From: Streptococcus halichoeri
Lineage (GTDB): Bacteria > Bacillota > Bacilli > Lactobacillales > Streptococcaceae
NCBI RefSeq assembly: GCF_009870755.1
Contig: NZ_WLZU01000006.1
Coordinates: 24,606 to 88,605 of the forward strand
Length of the DNA stretch: 64,000 bases
Direction: 5' to 3'
In this document: positions 1-12,860 of the stretch, in pieces
Numbering within the stretch: position 1 is the stretch's first letter
How the letters are laid out: every line of letters starts with the position of its first letter
Program-made: the position numbers and the translations under genes
The notes under the pieces: model-generated
Database searches by the model: none
Seen by the model: the letters and a program-made list of their open reading frames with translations, nothing else
Told to the model about the DNA's origin: nothing

Positions 1-690
1 ACGGGTGAAATTGCCGCCATTATGGGACCAAATGGCACAGGAAAGTCCACACTGTCTGCTGCCATTATGGGTAATCCCAATTACCAAGTTACCCAAGGAG
101 AGATTCGCTTGGATGGTGTCAATATCCTGGAACTTGAGGTAGATGAACGGGCACGGCTGGGCCTTTTTCTCGCCATGCAGTATCCGGCTGAAATTCCTGG
201 CATTACCAATGCCGAATTTATCCGAGCAGCTATGAATGCTGGCAAGGCTGATGACGATAAAATCTCAGTACGCGATTTTATCAGCAAATTAGACGACAAA
301 ATGGCTTTGCTTGGCATGAAAGAAGAAATGGCCGAGCGCTATCTTAATGAAGGCTTTTCTGGCGGTGAAAAGAAGCGAAATGAGATTTTGCAGCTACTCA
401 TGTTAGAACCTAAGTTTGCCCTGCTTGATGAGATTGATTCGGGCCTTGATATTGATGCCTTAAAAGTGGTCTCAAAGGGTGTTAATGCCATGCGGGGGCC
501 AAACTTTGGGGCGATGATTATCACCCACTACCAACGCCTCTTGAATTACATCCAACCAGATAAGGTTCACGTGATGATGGATGGGCGGATTGTCCTTTCT
601 GGCGGACCAGAGTTAGCAGCGCGCCTTGAAAAAGAAGGCTATGCCCAGATTGCTGAGGAACTTGGTCTTGATTACCATGAAGAAGTTTAA
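1..690 (+). CDS. sufC: SufC, Fe-S assembly ATPase (5' partial)
   Basis: ATPase of the SufBCD scaffold complex, which builds Fe-S clusters in the cytoplasm. The reading frame is already open at base 1, so the start codon and the first few dozen residues lie outside the window. The Walker A motif GPNGTGKST is near the visible N-terminus. The signature GFSGGEKKRNE and the Walker B stretch LLDEIDSGLD are the form typical of SufC rather than of transport ABC ATPases. SufD follows after 35 nt in the same direction, so this is the first visible gene of sufCDSUB. The promoter is not in view. Identification is firm; only completeness is limited. Confidence 0.96.
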   Translation, partial: TGEIAAIMGPNGTGKSTLSAAIMGNPNYQVTQGEIRLDGVNILELEVDERARLGLFLAMQYPAEIPGITNAEFIRAAMNAGKADDDKISVRDFISKLDDKMALLGMKEEMAERYLNEGFSGGEKKRNEILQLLMLEPKFALLDEIDSGLDIDALKVVSKGVNAMRGPNFGAMIITHYQRLLNYIQPDKVHVMMDGRIVLSGGPELAARLEKEGYAQIAEELGLDYHEEV

Positions 691-725
691 TTTGTTACTT
701 CGACAAAAAAGCAAAGGAGTTACAA

Positions 726-3652
<2,927 letters not shown>

Positions 3653-3820
3653 GCTACCAACTACTTAAGGCCAAGGGCTTGTGTTAACGCATAGGGGCTA
3701 ATGCAAGCTTTAATCATCTATAAGCTGATGAGGCGGGGGTTCATATGGCCTGTTCAGTCAAACTTAGGAGCTTTGGTTCGTAGTAAGGAATCATTTTCTA
3801 TCATAGTAGAAAGGGGACAC

Positions 3821-5239
3821 ATGTCCGAAACAATTGAAAAAGTAGATCCCAAACCAATTGATCTGGGAGAGTATAAATTTGGTTTTCATGATGATGTTGA
3901 GCCGATTTACTCCACTGGTAAGGGCTTGAGTGAAGCAGTGGTCCGAGAGTTGTCTGCTGCTAAAGGGGAACCTGAGTGGATGTTGGATTTTCGTCTTAAA
4001 TCACTAGAAACCTTTCATAAAATGCCAATGCAAACTTGGGGTGCTGATTTGTCTGATATTGATTTTGATGATATTATTTATTATCAAAAAGCTTTGGATA
4101 AGCCTGCTCGCGACTGGGATCAGGTCCCTGATAAAATCAAGGAAACCTTTGAGCGCATTGGCATTCCTGAGGCTGAGCGTGCTTATCTAGCGGGTGCTTC
4201 TGCTCAGTATGAATCCGAAGTGGTTTACCATAATATGAAGGATGAATATGATAAACTAGGAATTATCTTTACAGATACGGATTCTGCACTCAAAGAATAC
4301 CCTGATTTGTTCAAACAGTATTTCGCAAAGCTGGTGCCGCCAACAGATAACAAGTTAGCTGCCCTTAATTCTGCCGTGTGGTCTGGTGGGAGCTTCATTT
4401 ATGTTCCTAAAGGGGTTAGCGTTGATATTCCCTTGCAGACTTATTTTCGGATCAACAATGAAAACACAGGCCAGTTTGAACGGACCCTGATTATTGTTGA
4501 TGAAGGTGCTAGTGTTCATTATGTAGAAGGCTGTACGGCACCTACCTATTCTTCCAATAGTCTACATGCAGCTATTGTCGAAATCTTTGCCTTAGAGGGT
4601 GCCTACATGCGCTACACCACGATTCAAAATTGGTCTGATAATGTGTATAACCTGGTGACCAAGCGCGCAACGGCTAAAAAAGATGCGACGGTTGAGTGGG
4701 TGGATGGTAATCTGGGGGCGAAAACAACGATGAAATACCCTTCTGTTTACCTTGATGGGCCGGGTGCGCGTGGTACCATGCTGTCCATTGCTTTTGCTAA
4801 TAAAGGGCAACACCAAGACACGGGCGCAAAAATGATTCACAATGCACCACATACCAGTTCATCTATTGTCTCTAAATCCATTGCTAAAGGTGGCGGCAAG
4901 GTTGACTACCGTGGTCAGGTAACCTTTAATAAGCACTCCAAAAAATCGGTTTCTCATATCGAATGTGACACGATTTTAATGGATGATCTGTCCAAGTCTG
5001 ATACAATTCCTTTCAATGAAATTCACAACTCCCAAGTCGCTCTTGAGCATGAGGCTAAGGTCTCTAAAATCTCAGAGGAGCAGCTCTATTACCTGATGAG
5101 CCGTGGTCTGACTGAGTCTGAGGCGACCGAGATGATTGTCATGGGCTTTGTTGAACCCTTTACCAAAGAACTACCCATGGAGTATGCTGTTGAACTCAAT
5201 CGACTTATCTCCTATGAAATGGAAGGGTCAGTTGGGTAG
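3821..5239 (+). CDS. sufB: SufB, Fe-S scaffold subunit
   Basis: Main scaffold subunit on which the Fe-S cluster is assembled. I place the start at the ATG at 3821, which follows an AAAGGGG ribosome-binding site and gives 472 aa, the usual SufB length. The frame stays open 40 codons upstream, but that extension has no family similarity or ribosome-binding site. The C-terminal SufBD domain ends in [21 protein letters not shown], shortened here from the full conserved block. It is the last gene of the suf operon; a terminator follows at 5355-5382. Confidence 0.96.
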   Translation: MSETIEKVDPKPIDLGEYKFGFHDDVEPIYSTGKGLSEAVVRELSAAKGEPEWMLDFRLKSLETFHKMPMQTWGADLSDIDFDDIIYYQKALDKPARDWDQVPDKIKETFERIGIPEAERAYLAGASAQYESEVVYHNMKDEYDKLGIIFTDTDSALKEYPDLFKQYFAKLVPPTDNKLAALNSAVWSGGSFIYVPKGVSVDIPLQTYFRINNENTGQFERTLIIVDEGASVHYVEGCTAPTYSSNSLHAAIVEIFALEGAYMRYTTIQNWSDNVYNLVTKRATAKKDATVEWVDGNLGAKTTMKYPSVYLDGPGARGTMLSIAFANKGQHQDTGAKMIHNAPHTSSSIVSKSIAKGGGKVDYRGQVTFNKHSKKSVSHIECDTILMDDLSKSDTIPFNEIHNSQVALEHEAKVSKISEEQLYYLMSRGLTESEATEMIVMGFVEPFTKELPMEYAVELNRLISYEMEGSVG

Positions 5240-5354
5240 ATAGGTATGCAACTGCTTTGACCGGGCTTTGGCGGTCGCTGCTTGCTAGAAGTAGCCATAT
5301 CAGTTCTAGCAGTTTAAACCAGCAGTGCTTAGTTGTGGCTGCTAATAGTATTAG

Positions 5355-5382
5355 CCAGCAGTGAGCGACTGTTGGTTTTTTT
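5355..5382 (+). terminator. Terminator of the suf operon
   Basis: CCAGCAGT pairs with ACTGTTGG (8 pairs with one G-U) around a GAGCG loop, followed by seven T. It lies about 115 nt past sufB. Confidence 0.8.
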
Positions 5383-5891
5383 GGTCCGCCCGAGACGCCC
5401 CAAGCAAAAGCAGCAGAAAGCAAAGTAGCAAGACGCTTACAGAAAAAAGCGGCAGCAAGGCAGCAGGACGCCTACAGCAAAGTAAAAAAGCAGACCGTTT
5501 ATGTTTTCTCACAGTATGCCGGAGTGCTTCATCACTCCAGCAGAAAAGTCCTATCTCGCCAAGCAAGCAGCCTTAGCCATTTGGGGCTATAGCTAATAGC
5601 CATAGCTATGAGAACAGCTACCACAGTTCAGCCCAGCAACCAAGACCAAGCTCAGCTGGTTACCTTTTGCCAAAAAGCCCTAGATCCTTGCTCAGCCAGC
5701 CACATAGGCCTAAGCTCGCTATAGCAGCTGATCTGATTTAGCCAGCACGTAAGCCTGTAGTCATAGCTGAGGAGAAAAGGTGGACTAGGTAGCGCCAGCT
5801 CATACTAGCTAGTTTAGTAACATAGCACCCCTTGTGCAGTCATTAGGCAAAGGATAGTTTATAACTATAACTGTTCATAGTAAGAAACAAC

Positions 5892-5920
5892 TGTTCAGGC
5901 CCTGCTTATTTTGATAAAAT
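5892..5920 (+). promoter_or_regulatory. Promoter of the SAM hydrolase-ECF operon
   Basis: TGTTCA, a 17-nt spacer, then TAAAAT preceded by TG at the extended -10 position. The predicted start would leave a leader of about 25 nt, too short for a riboswitch. Confidence 0.55.
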
Positions 5921-5951
5921 GAGTTTATTCTGATCGATAAGGAGAAAGCAT

Positions 5952-6794
5952 TTGGCCAACAATTTATTAGTTTTACAATCTGATTTTGGCTGCGTTGATG
6001 GTGCTGTGGCCGCCATGACTGGTGTGGCTTTGCAAGAAGCAGCTGATTTAGGCATTTATCATCTCACCCATGACATTACCCCTTACAATATTTTTGAGGC
6101 CTCCTATCGTTTGTTTCAGACGATTGATTACTGGCCAAGTGGGACCACCTTTGTCTCTGTGGTGGATCCAGGTGTTGGTTCTAAACGTAAAAGTGTTGTG
6201 GCCTTAACCAAGAATGGTCAATACATCGTGACACCAGATAACGGCACCTTGTCTTATATTAAGCGGCATGTGGGCATTGCTGCGCTTCGGGAAATCTCAG
6301 AGGTGAAGAATCGCAGGCGCAATACTGAGCTCTCTTACACCTTTCATGGACGGGATGTCTATGCCTATACTGGGGCTAAGTTAGCGAGTGGTCATATTAG
6401 CTTTGAAGAAGTTGGCCCAGAGTTGGCTGTTGATCAGATTATTGAACTGCCAGAGGTGGCAACGCGAATCCATGATGACACCGTTTTTGGAGCGATTGAT
6501 ATTTTGGATGTCCGGTTTGGGTCGCTGTGGACTTCCATTACTCGGGCAGAATTTTATGCCTTAACTCCTGAATTTGGTGAGCGTTTTGAGGTGACCATTT
6601 ATAAGGATGATATGCTGGTTTACCAAAATCAGGTTACTTATGGCAAATCATTTGCTGATGTTCGCATTGGTCAGCCGATTTTGTATATTAATTCACTATA
6701 TCGCCTTGGACTGGCTATTAATCAAGGTTCCTTTGCCCGAGCCTATAATGTCGGTGTCGGTTCAAATTGGCGAATAGCCGTTAAGAAAATTTAG
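5952..6794 (+). CDS. SAM hydroxide adenosyltransferase (DUF62)
   Basis: 280-aa member of the DUF62/SAM hydroxide adenosyltransferase family, which splits S-adenosylmethionine to adenosine and methionine using water-derived hydroxide. The family Asp-Arg-His triad is visible as D72 in VVDPGVG, R79 seven residues later, and H132 in TFHGRDVYAY. The N-terminal SDFG motif is also present. The start is TTG at 5952, seven nt after AAGGAG; no nearby ATG fits. It is the first gene of an operon with an ECF transporter (9-nt gap). This pairing suggests salvage of SAM, adenosine or methionine-related molecules, but the transported substrate is inference. Confidence 0.88.
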   Translation: MANNLLVLQSDFGCVDGAVAAMTGVALQEAADLGIYHLTHDITPYNIFEASYRLFQTIDYWPSGTTFVSVVDPGVGSKRKSVVALTKNGQYIVTPDNGTLSYIKRHVGIAALREISEVKNRRRNTELSYTFHGRDVYAYTGAKLASGHISFEEVGPELAVDQIIELPEVATRIHDDTVFGAIDILDVRFGSLWTSITRAEFYALTPEFGERFEVTIYKDDMLVYQNQVTYGKSFADVRIGQPILYINSLYRLGLAINQGSFARAYNVGVGSNWRIAVKKI

Positions 6795-6803
6795 GAGAAA
6801 AAG

Positions 6804-7352
6804 ATGCAAGATTCTACTATTAAAAAAGTTGTAGCGACAGGAATTGGTGCTGCCCTATTTATTATCATTGGCATGTTGGTCAATATCCCAACGCCCATTC
6901 CAAATACGAATCTGCAGTTACAATATGCTGTTTTAGCCTTGTTTGCGCTGCTTTATGGTCCAGGTGTTGGCTTTTTTATTGGGGTGATTGGCCATGCGCT
7001 CAAGGATTCCCTACAATACGGGGCACCTTGGTGGACCTGGGTGCTTGTCAGCGGTTTTCTTGGTCTGATGATAGGCCTGCTGGCAAAGCGCCTAGCGATT
7101 CACACAAAAGGGCTGACAAAAAAAGATCTGGTTTTGTTTAATGGCGTGCAGGTGCTAGCAAATGGGATTGGTTGGGGGCTGCTTGCTCCTTATGGTGACA
7201 TTATTTTTTATAGTGAACCGGCTAGCAAGGTTTTTGCGCAAGGGATCTTATCTAGTCTGGTCAATGCGGTGACCATTGGCATTGGTGGTAGTTTATTGCT
7301 GATCGCCTATGCTAAATCAAGGCCACAGCAAGGCAGCTTGAGTAAAGATTAA
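6804..7352 (+). CDS. ECF transporter S component, UPF0397 family
   Basis: 182-aa membrane protein of the UPF0397 (ECF-ribofla_trS-like) family, the substrate-binding S component of an energy-coupling factor importer. It shows about five to six hydrophobic segments, including the N-terminal [18 protein letters not shown] and a C-terminal [21 protein letters not shown]0397 proteins are typically followed by a double ATPase and a T component, exactly as here. The ligand is not known from sequence; the upstream SAM hydrolase suggests a nucleoside- or methionine-related compound. The start has a clear AGGAG 8 nt upstream. Confidence 0.88.
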   Translation: MQDSTIKKVVATGIGAALFIIIGMLVNIPTPIPNTNLQLQYAVLALFALLYGPGVGFFIGVIGHALKDSLQYGAPWWTWVLVSGFLGLMIGLLAKRLAIHTKGLTKKDLVLFNGVQVLANGIGWGLLAPYGDIIFYSEPASKVFAQGILSSLVNAVTIGIGGSLLLIAYAKSRPQQGSLSKD

Positions 7353-7366
7353 AGTTAAAGGATGTC

Positions 7367-9067
7367 ATGAAAGATTTTATTGAATGGAAGGATTTTACAT
7401 TTACCTATGATGTGCAGTCCGAACCCACGCTTAAAAACATTGATTTAACCATTGCCAAGGGGGAAAAGGTATTGCTGCTTGGTCCGTCTGGCTCTGGCAA
7501 ATCAACGCTTGGAAATTGCTTAAATGGTATCATTCCTGCCACCCATCAAGGCCATTATCAAGGTCGTTTTACGATTAATCAGCAAGAGGCATTTGGCTTG
7601 TCAATTTATGACAAGTCTCATTTGGTTTCCACGGTGTTGCAAGATCCAGATGGCCAGTTCATCGGCTTGAGTGTTGCTGAAGATATAGCCTTTGCTTTGG
7701 AAAATGACGGCCTGTCCAAAGCGGCCATGCAAGAAGTGGTAACGGCTTGGGCAGCGCGCTTGGAGATCTTGCCGCTCTTGGAGAAACGGCCACAAGACCT
7801 ATCTGGTGGGCAAAAGCAGCGGGTTACTTTAGCTGGCGTGCTGGTGGATGACAGCCCAATCTTGCTTTTTGATGAACCATTAGCGAATCTGGATCCGCAA
7901 TCTGGTCAAGAGATTATGGCCTTGATTGATCGCATTCATCATGAGCAAGCTGCCACAACTCTGATTATTGAACACCGCCTAGAAGATGTCTTGCAGTGTG
8001 AGGTAGATCGGATCGTTCTCATTAATGATGGTCAGATTGTCTATAATGGCAAGCCTGATGGCTTGTTGCAATCTAACCTTTTAGAGGAAAATGGCATTCA
8101 AGAGCCTCTCTATTTATCGGCTTTAAAGCAGATGGGCTATCCTCTTAAGCGGCAAGCTAGTGGCTTGCAGCTCAGCCAATTAGACCTAACAGATTTGCAC
8201 CTGCCTGCGTTGACATCGCTTCCAAACTTCGCTCCCAAGCCTCCAGTCCTCACTGTAACTGGGCTCTCTGTCAGCTATCATCAGGCCAAAGTCAGCCCTG
8301 CCCAGCAGCAAAAGGTCCTAGATGAGCTGTCTGTGACCCTTGGACGTGGGGAAATGGTGGCCCTTGTTGGGCAAAATGGTGCTGGTAAGTCAACTCTAGC
8401 CAAGGCCTTATGCCAATTTGTCGAAAACACTGGTCATTTGCTCTATCAAGGACAGGATATTAGCAAGGATACGATCAAAGAACGCGCTGAACGCATTGGT
8501 TATGTTTTGCAAAATCCTAACCAGATGATTAGTCAAGCTATGCTGTTTGATGAGGTGGCCCTTGGCCTTCGCCTTAGAGGCCTTGATCCAGCTGAGATAA
8601 AGCAGCGTGTGCATCGGATTTTAAGGATTTGTGACCTGTATCCTTTTCGCAAGTGGCCTATTTCGGCCCTGTCTTTTGGCCAAAAAAAGCGGGTTACGAT
8701 TGCTTCGATTTTGGTGCTCAATCCAGCTATTATTATTTTAGATGAGCCGACAGCTGGCCAAGACAAAAAGCATTATTTAGAAATGATGTCGTTTGTAGAA
8801 GAGCTTAAACAAAAAGGGCATACCATTGTAATGATTACTCATGATATGCAGCTGATGTTAGAGCATTGTGATCGGGCTTTAGTGCTACATCAGGGGCGGA
8901 TTGTAGCAGATGATGCTCCAATTAGTATTTTGTCAAGGCCAGAGCTCCTTGAGCAGGCCCATTTGAAAAAGACCAGCTTGTTTGACTTAGCAGAGCGTCT
9001 TGGGCAATCACCGCAGGCTTTAACGCAGTGGTATATTCAGCAGCAAGGAGGGCCAAGCCATGGCTAA
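7367..9067 (+). CDS. ECF transporter double ATPase (EcfA-EcfA' fusion)
   Basis: 566-aa protein with two complete ABC ATPase domains in tandem. Domain 1 has Walker [10 protein letters not shown] at residues 39-47, signature LSGGQKQR at about 145-152 and Walker B ILLFDEP. Domain 2 has Walker [10 protein letters not shown] at 335-343, signature LSFGQKKR and Walker B IIILDEP. This is the dedicated fused energising subunit of group I ECF importers. It overlaps the next gene by 8 nt, indicating coupled translation with the T component. Confidence 0.92.
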   Translation: MKDFIEWKDFTFTYDVQSEPTLKNIDLTIAKGEKVLLLGPSGSGKSTLGNCLNGIIPATHQGHYQGRFTINQQEAFGLSIYDKSHLVSTVLQDPDGQFIGLSVAEDIAFALENDGLSKAAMQEVVTAWAARLEILPLLEKRPQDLSGGQKQRVTLAGVLVDDSPILLFDEPLANLDPQSGQEIMALIDRIHHEQAATTLIIEHRLEDVLQCEVDRIVLINDGQIVYNGKPDGLLQSNLLEENGIQEPLYLSALKQMGYPLKRQASGLQLSQLDLTDLHLPALTSLPNFAPKPPVLTVTGLSVSYHQAKVSPAQQQKVLDELSVTLGRGEMVALVGQNGAGKSTLAKALCQFVENTGHLLYQGQDISKDTIKERAERIGYVLQNPNQMISQAMLFDEVALGLRLRGLDPAEIKQRVHRILRICDLYPFRKWPISALSFGQKKRVTIASILVLNPAIIILDEPTAGQDKKHYLEMMSFVEELKQKGHTIVMITHDMQLMLEHCDRALVLHQGRIVADDAPISILSRPELLEQAHLKKTSLFDLAERLGQSPQALTQWYIQQQGGPSHG

Positions 9068-9893
9068 TCGCTTAATTGGTTATCAAGAAGGCAGCGGTTT
9101 TCTTTACCGCCTCTCAGGCGCCAGTAAATTACTGTTTTTTATCCTGGTGTCGGCTGCTTGTATGACGACCTATGATACTCGCTTTTTAGTCCTGGTCTCT
9201 GTAAGCGCCTTGGTACTATTTAGATTGGCCAAGATTAAATGGCATCAGGTTTCGTTTGTGCTCATGCTGGTGATGATTTTTGCTAGTTTAAATCTGCTCA
9301 TGGTTTATCTCTTTGCACCCCAGTATGGTGATGACATTTATGGGAGTTCAAGTGTATTGATTCAGGGGATTGGCCCTTATCGTCTCAGCCTTGAGGAAGC
9401 ATTTTATCTCTTTAATTTAAGCCTGAAATATGTTTGTACGGTCCCGTTGTCCTTGCTGTTTTTAATGACAACCAACCCTAGCCAGTTTGCTTCTAGCTTA
9501 AATCAATTGGGCCTGCCCTATAAAATCGCTTACGCGGTCAGCTTAACGCTCCGCTATATTCCTGATCTCCAAGAGGACTTTTATACCATCCGCCGTGCTC
9601 AGGAAGCTCGGGGCATTGAATTGTCGCCAAAAAGCAGTCTCTTTACCCGAATCAAAGGCAACTTGCAGATTGTCCTTCCTCTCATTTTTAGTTCCTTAGA
9701 GCGGATTGAGACCATTTCTACGGCGATGGAGTTGCGCCGTTTTGGCAAGAATCCCCGCAGGAGCTGGTATAGCCAGCAAAGGATTCACTGGCGTGATTAC
9801 CTGGTCATGGCTCTGGCCCTAAGTTTGTTTTTGCTCACCTTGTACCTGTTTACCGTGAATGGCGGCCGCTTTTACAACCCTTGGCGGACTTGA
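9060..9893 (+). CDS. ECF transporter T component (CbiQ family)
   Basis: 277-aa integral membrane protein that links the S component to the ATPases. The stretch [16 protein letters not shown] carries the A-R-G coupling motif of EcfT, and a second Ala-Arg-like helix follows at [10 protein letters not shown]. About five membrane segments are visible. It is the last gene of the operon; a strong bidirectional terminator lies about 300 nt downstream. Confidence 0.9.
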   Translation: MANRLIGYQEGSGFLYRLSGASKLLFFILVSAACMTTYDTRFLVLVSVSALVLFRLAKIKWHQVSFVLMLVMIFASLNLLMVYLFAPQYGDDIYGSSSVLIQGIGPYRLSLEEAFYLFNLSLKYVCTVPLSLLFLMTTNPSQFASSLNQLGLPYKIAYAVSLTLRYIPDLQEDFYTIRRAQEARGIELSPKSSLFTRIKGNLQIVLPLIFSSLERIETISTAMELRRFGKNPRRSWYSQQRIHWRDYLVMALALSLFLLTLYLFTVNGGRFYNPWRT

Positions 9894-10325
9894 CTTGATA
9901 AGCCAGCCCCGCTCCGGCTAGCCCAAAGCGGCAGACTTGCTGCTTTAAGGCGGGTAAAAGGAGAATGGCAAAGCTTGATTTTTCTGTTTTTTAAGACTTG
10001 CTGACTTAGTAGCCTAGTTCATACGGCTCTATCAGCTGCGCAGCAAAAATGCTCCACAAGCTGCTTAGGAGCTTGATCGTTGCCAAAATTGGCTAAACAA
10101 GCAAAAAATCCTGGCAGGAATGTTCCTCTGTCGATAAGGTAGTTAGTCTAGTTATTAAAGCTGAGCTTGATGTCTAATCAAACCATTCCTCTAAGTTTCT
10201 AAAAAAGACTTTCTAACACTCATAACTGTTAGAAAGTCTTTTTTTGCTTGTAAGTAGATTGGCTGGTTATTGTGTATCAATTGTGGTCATGTTTATTGCT
10301 GTATTGCTGTATTGCTGTATTGCTG
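9894..10325. other. Convergent intergenic region ECF / dacA
   Basis: 432 bases between convergent genes. The first 250 bases hold only GC-richer AGC/GCTAGC-type sequence without a gene. They are followed by the bidirectional terminator at 10201-10245 and the 8-bp tandem repeat next to the dacA stop codon. Confidence 0.65.
10201..10245. terminator. Bidirectional terminator, ECF operon / dacA
   Basis: Perfect 18-bp stem AAAAAAGACTTTCTAACA paired with its complement around an 8-nt loop. A-tract and T-tract flanks allow termination in both directions between convergent genes. Confidence 0.92.
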
Positions 10326-10326
10326 T
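10295..10326. repeat. Tandem repeat ATTGCTGT x4
   Basis: Four exact head-to-tail copies of the 8-mer ATTGCTGT. The last base of the array is the first base of the dacA stop codon (read on the minus strand), so the array abuts the coding end. Confidence 0.95.
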
Positions 10327-11513
10327 TAGCGTCTGCTAAGCGTCCGCCAGATGGTGATTAAAGCAACTAAGACAAAGAGAACCAGACCAATGGCAATGTA
10401 ATTGTGATAACGATCAAAGATGTGATCAATCTGATCTAAGAGAGTATTTTGATGGTTGGTATGCTCATGCTTGTGCTTGTGTGCGTGTGGCGGAGCATCT
10501 GTTGTTACTTGGGCTTCAGAAATCAAATGTTCGTATCTTGCCTGAGGCTGGTCTTTTAAAAGTTTAAATCCTTTTTCGGTGAGAGCGTTGATGAAGGGAT
10601 GACGATAGAATTCGCCATTTTGATCAGACCAGTCGCCAACTCCCATCACAATTGTGATCACACGATGACCATCTCGTTGCCCAGTTACCATGGCATTGAA
10701 GGCACCTGTAGGGCTTGATCCTGTTTTTAAGCCATCAATCCCTGGGATACCGTACTCGTCACCTGGTAAAGAATGATTATAAGAATGGAACTCTTCTTCA
10801 TAGGGCGTTCCTACCATTGTTTTAACCACGAGTTTATTAGTGTATTGGAGGATTTCAGGGTACCTGTCTAGCATATGGTAGATTAAAATTGCTAAATCAC
10901 GTGCCGTTGTTTGATTGGGTGCTTCTGGATCATACCCTTGCGGCTTATAATAGCCCTTAAAAGAAACCGCAGCAGCTCCACTAGCATTAGAGAAATGCGT
11001 ATTGGTCATTTTTAATTTTTTAGCTGTTTGGTTGATACGATCAATAAATGCTCCCGCATTATTTTGGGACAAATAGTTGGCAATCATAATAGTCGCAACA
11101 TTTGAAGAAGGAACGGCAGTCATGGCAATCAGGTCTTTAATGGGATAGGCAACACCAGCCACGATATTATTGTTACTGATTTCGTAGATTTTGCTAATGG
11201 CTTGATCGGTCTCAGTTGCTGTAACGGTAGTATCAAGTGAGACCTTGCCACTTGCCATATCTTCAAATAAGAGATAGAGTGTGAACATTTTTGACATACT
11301 TGCTGGATCGCGAAGATCATCAATGTGGTCTTGCCACAGGATCTGACTCGAGTTAGCATCGACGACAATAGAAGCTTTCGGCCGATTAATAGGATCAACC
11401 GTATATCCCGCATCTTGGGTAATTTTTAGAATGTCTTCTTGCTCTTGTGCAAGGGATGATGGTGCTATAAGAATGACAAGGCCAAGCAGCACACAAACAA
11501 ACAATTTTTTCAA
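10326..11513 (-). CDS. dacA: D-alanyl-D-alanine carboxypeptidase, His-rich tail
   Basis: Peptidase S11 family enzyme (395 aa) that trims the terminal D-Ala from peptidoglycan stem peptides outside the membrane. A signal peptide (residues 1-22) is followed by the active-site motifs S72-M-S-K75, S136-S-N138 and K263-T-G265, all intact. The peptidase domain ends near residue 325. There is no PBP5-type C-terminal beta domain; instead a linker with six His in twelve residues (343-354, HAHKHKHEH pattern) leads to a single membrane helix (372-390) and a short basic tail. The start is TTG at 11513, nine nt after AAAGGAG. It is the last of three tandem leftward paralogues. Confidence 0.9.
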   Translation of the reverse strand: MKKLFVCVLLGLVILIAPSSLAQEQEDILKITQDAGYTVDPINRPKASIVVDANSSQILWQDHIDDLRDPASMSKMFTLYLLFEDMASGKVSLDTTVTATETDQAISKIYEISNNNIVAGVAYPIKDLIAMTAVPSSNVATIMIANYLSQNNAGAFIDRINQTAKKLKMTNTHFSNASGAAAVSFKGYYKPQGYDPEAPNQTTARDLAILIYHMLDRYPEILQYTNKLVVKTMVGTPYEEEFHSYNHSLPGDEYGIPGIDGLKTGSSPTGAFNAMVTGQRDGHRVITIVMGVGDWSDQNGEFYRHPFINALTEKGFKLLKDQPQARYEHLISEAQVTTDAPPHAHKHKHEHTNHQNTLLDQIDHIFDRYHNYIAIGLVLFVLVALITIWRTLSRR

Positions 11514-11560
11514 ATAAAAAACTCCTTTGTATCAGTCGTAATCAGATAAAATATAACTCA

Positions 11561-11588
11561 ATTATACCATTTACTTAATACAAGACAA
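11561..11588 (-). promoter_or_regulatory. Promoter of dacA
   Basis: On the minus strand: TTGTCT, 16-nt spacer, TATAAT preceded by TG (extended -10). It leaves a leader of about 40 nt carrying the AAAGGAG site. Confidence 0.7.
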
Positions 11589-11614
11589 GAGCTTTTTCAT
11601 TTTATTATCATTTA

Positions 11615-12853
11615 TTAATAAAAAAGGCTAGTTTTAAGCCGGTTTTTGATGCTCGACCAAAAGCCTTGCCGAGGGAGATCTTCCTTGGCATAGATTGACA
11701 GGTCAGGCTGCTTGTCAAGGTAAGCCAAGGACGGTGAGAAAGAGTCAACCTGATAGGACATGTGGCCCAGTTTTTGCTGCTTGGTTATGGGAGCTTGCGC
11801 ATGGCTGAGCTTAACCTTGATATGTTGTCTGGCCAGAGGTTGGTTTTTCGGATGAATAATGGTTAGCTTACCACGCGTATAAATAGCAAGCTTGGACTTG
11901 GTGCCGCCACTTACCGGCCATGTTTGTGGCAAAATAGGGCTTGCTGGTGTGATAACCGTTGCTTGATAATGGTCGTAAAGATAGGTAAGTGCCTTTTTGG
12001 CTTCGACAAATCGCTTGTCATCTGCCTTGTTTGCCTCACCAGCATGTAGCAAAATCAGGACAAAGCGCATGCCATTATGTGAAGCAGTAGCCAGTAAGGA
12101 CTGGCCGGCTTTAGCGGTGGTCCCTGTTTTTAAGCCATCTACCCCCTGAAGAGCAAACGTCTGCCCCGGTAAAAGAAGATTGGAATTAGCCATTTGTTCG
12201 TTTTCCCATTTTAGAAATGGCTGAGCTGTTATCGTGTTAATTTCTGGAAAATCATGAAGGAGATGCTGGGTAATCAGGGCTAAATCGCGGGCACTAAAGG
12301 CGTTTTCTTCATCTGGTTTTGAACCAGGATAGATGTGACGTCCCAGCATGCTATTATTGAGCCCGGTGGCATTGACGATCGTGGCATCCCGTATGCCCCA
12401 GGCCTGTACTTGCTTTAGCATCTGATCGACAAATCGTGGTTCTGAGCCAGCGATGTATTCGGCTAGAGCTACTGCTGAGCTATTAGCACTTACAATTAGC
12501 GTTGATTCGATGAGTTCTTTAGCAGAGTAACTATTGTTACTCATGTGAGGATTACTAATGTCGAGATTTTGATTAAGTTCTTTGGCATAGTCTGAAAGTG
12601 GTATTTGTGTGTCCCACTGGAGGCGGCCAGACTTGATTTCAGAGAGTGTTAAGTAGATGGTGAGTAATTTACTTAACGAAGCCACAGGCAACTTAGCTTG
12701 GCTATTATGCTCATAAAGAACTTGGCCCGAATGATACTCATAGGCGATTGCCGCCTGGCTGTCAATAGTAAGGTCTGCAGCTTGGCTCCTTTGCACACCA
12801 AAAAGGAAAAGATAAGCACTCATCAGCACGGCGCATAATAGGTTTTTCTTCAT
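11615..12853 (-). CDS. D-alanyl-D-alanine carboxypeptidase, second paralogue
   Basis: Peptidase S11 family protein of 412 aa with signal peptide (ends near residue 26), intact motifs S59-L-S-K62, S122-A-N124 and K242-T-G244, a PBP5-type C-terminal domain, and a C-terminal amphipathic anchor (GFWSSIKNRLKTSLFY). The frame is open to a TTG at 12889, but the TTG and following codons coincide with a near-consensus promoter. I therefore take the ATG at 12853 (MKKNLL), a normal signal-peptide start. No Shine-Dalgarno precedes it, so translation is probably leaderless. Predicted to be a functional extracellular carboxypeptidase. Confidence 0.88.
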   Translation of the reverse strand: MKKNLLCAVLMSAYLFLFGVQRSQAADLTIDSQAAIAYEYHSGQVLYEHNSQAKLPVASLSKLLTIYLTLSEIKSGRLQWDTQIPLSDYAKELNQNLDISNPHMSNNSYSAKELIESTLIVSANSSAVALAEYIAGSEPRFVDQMLKQVQAWGIRDATIVNATGLNNSMLGRHIYPGSKPDEENAFSARDLALITQHLLHDFPEINTITAQPFLKWENEQMANSNLLLPGQTFALQGVDGLKTGTTAKAGQSLLATASHNGMRFVLILLHAGEANKADDKRFVEAKKALTYLYDHYQATVITPASPILPQTWPVSGGTKSKLAIYTRGKLTIIHPKNQPLARQHIKVKLSHAQAPITKQQKLGHMSYQVDSFSPSLAYLDKQPDLSIYAKEDLPRQGFWSSIKNRLKTSLFY

Positions 12854-12860
12854 ACAATCT

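Larger units (their letters stand above)
5240..5951. other. Long intergenic region after suf
   Basis: 712 bases without a convincing gene. It holds the suf terminator near its start and the promoter of the SAM hydrolase operon near its end. The middle is rich in AGC, GCT and CTAG words with many short imperfect repeats such as CCAGCAGTG (twice within 40 bases). Open frames on both strands at about 5350-5580 run through the terminator and have low-complexity S/K/L-rich translations, so I do not call them genes. No riboswitch was recognised. Confidence 0.7.

Noticed and set aside
3701..3820. 40-codon N-terminal extension of SufB
   Set aside because: No ribosome-binding site or SufB similarity; ATG 3821 has a good site and gives the usual length.
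4592..4852. 86-codon minus-strand frame inside sufB
   Set aside because: Shadow of a strongly conserved gene in another frame.
5351..5576. Opposing 71-codon frames on both strands
   Set aside because: Low-complexity translations of AGC-rich sequence that pass through the suf terminator.
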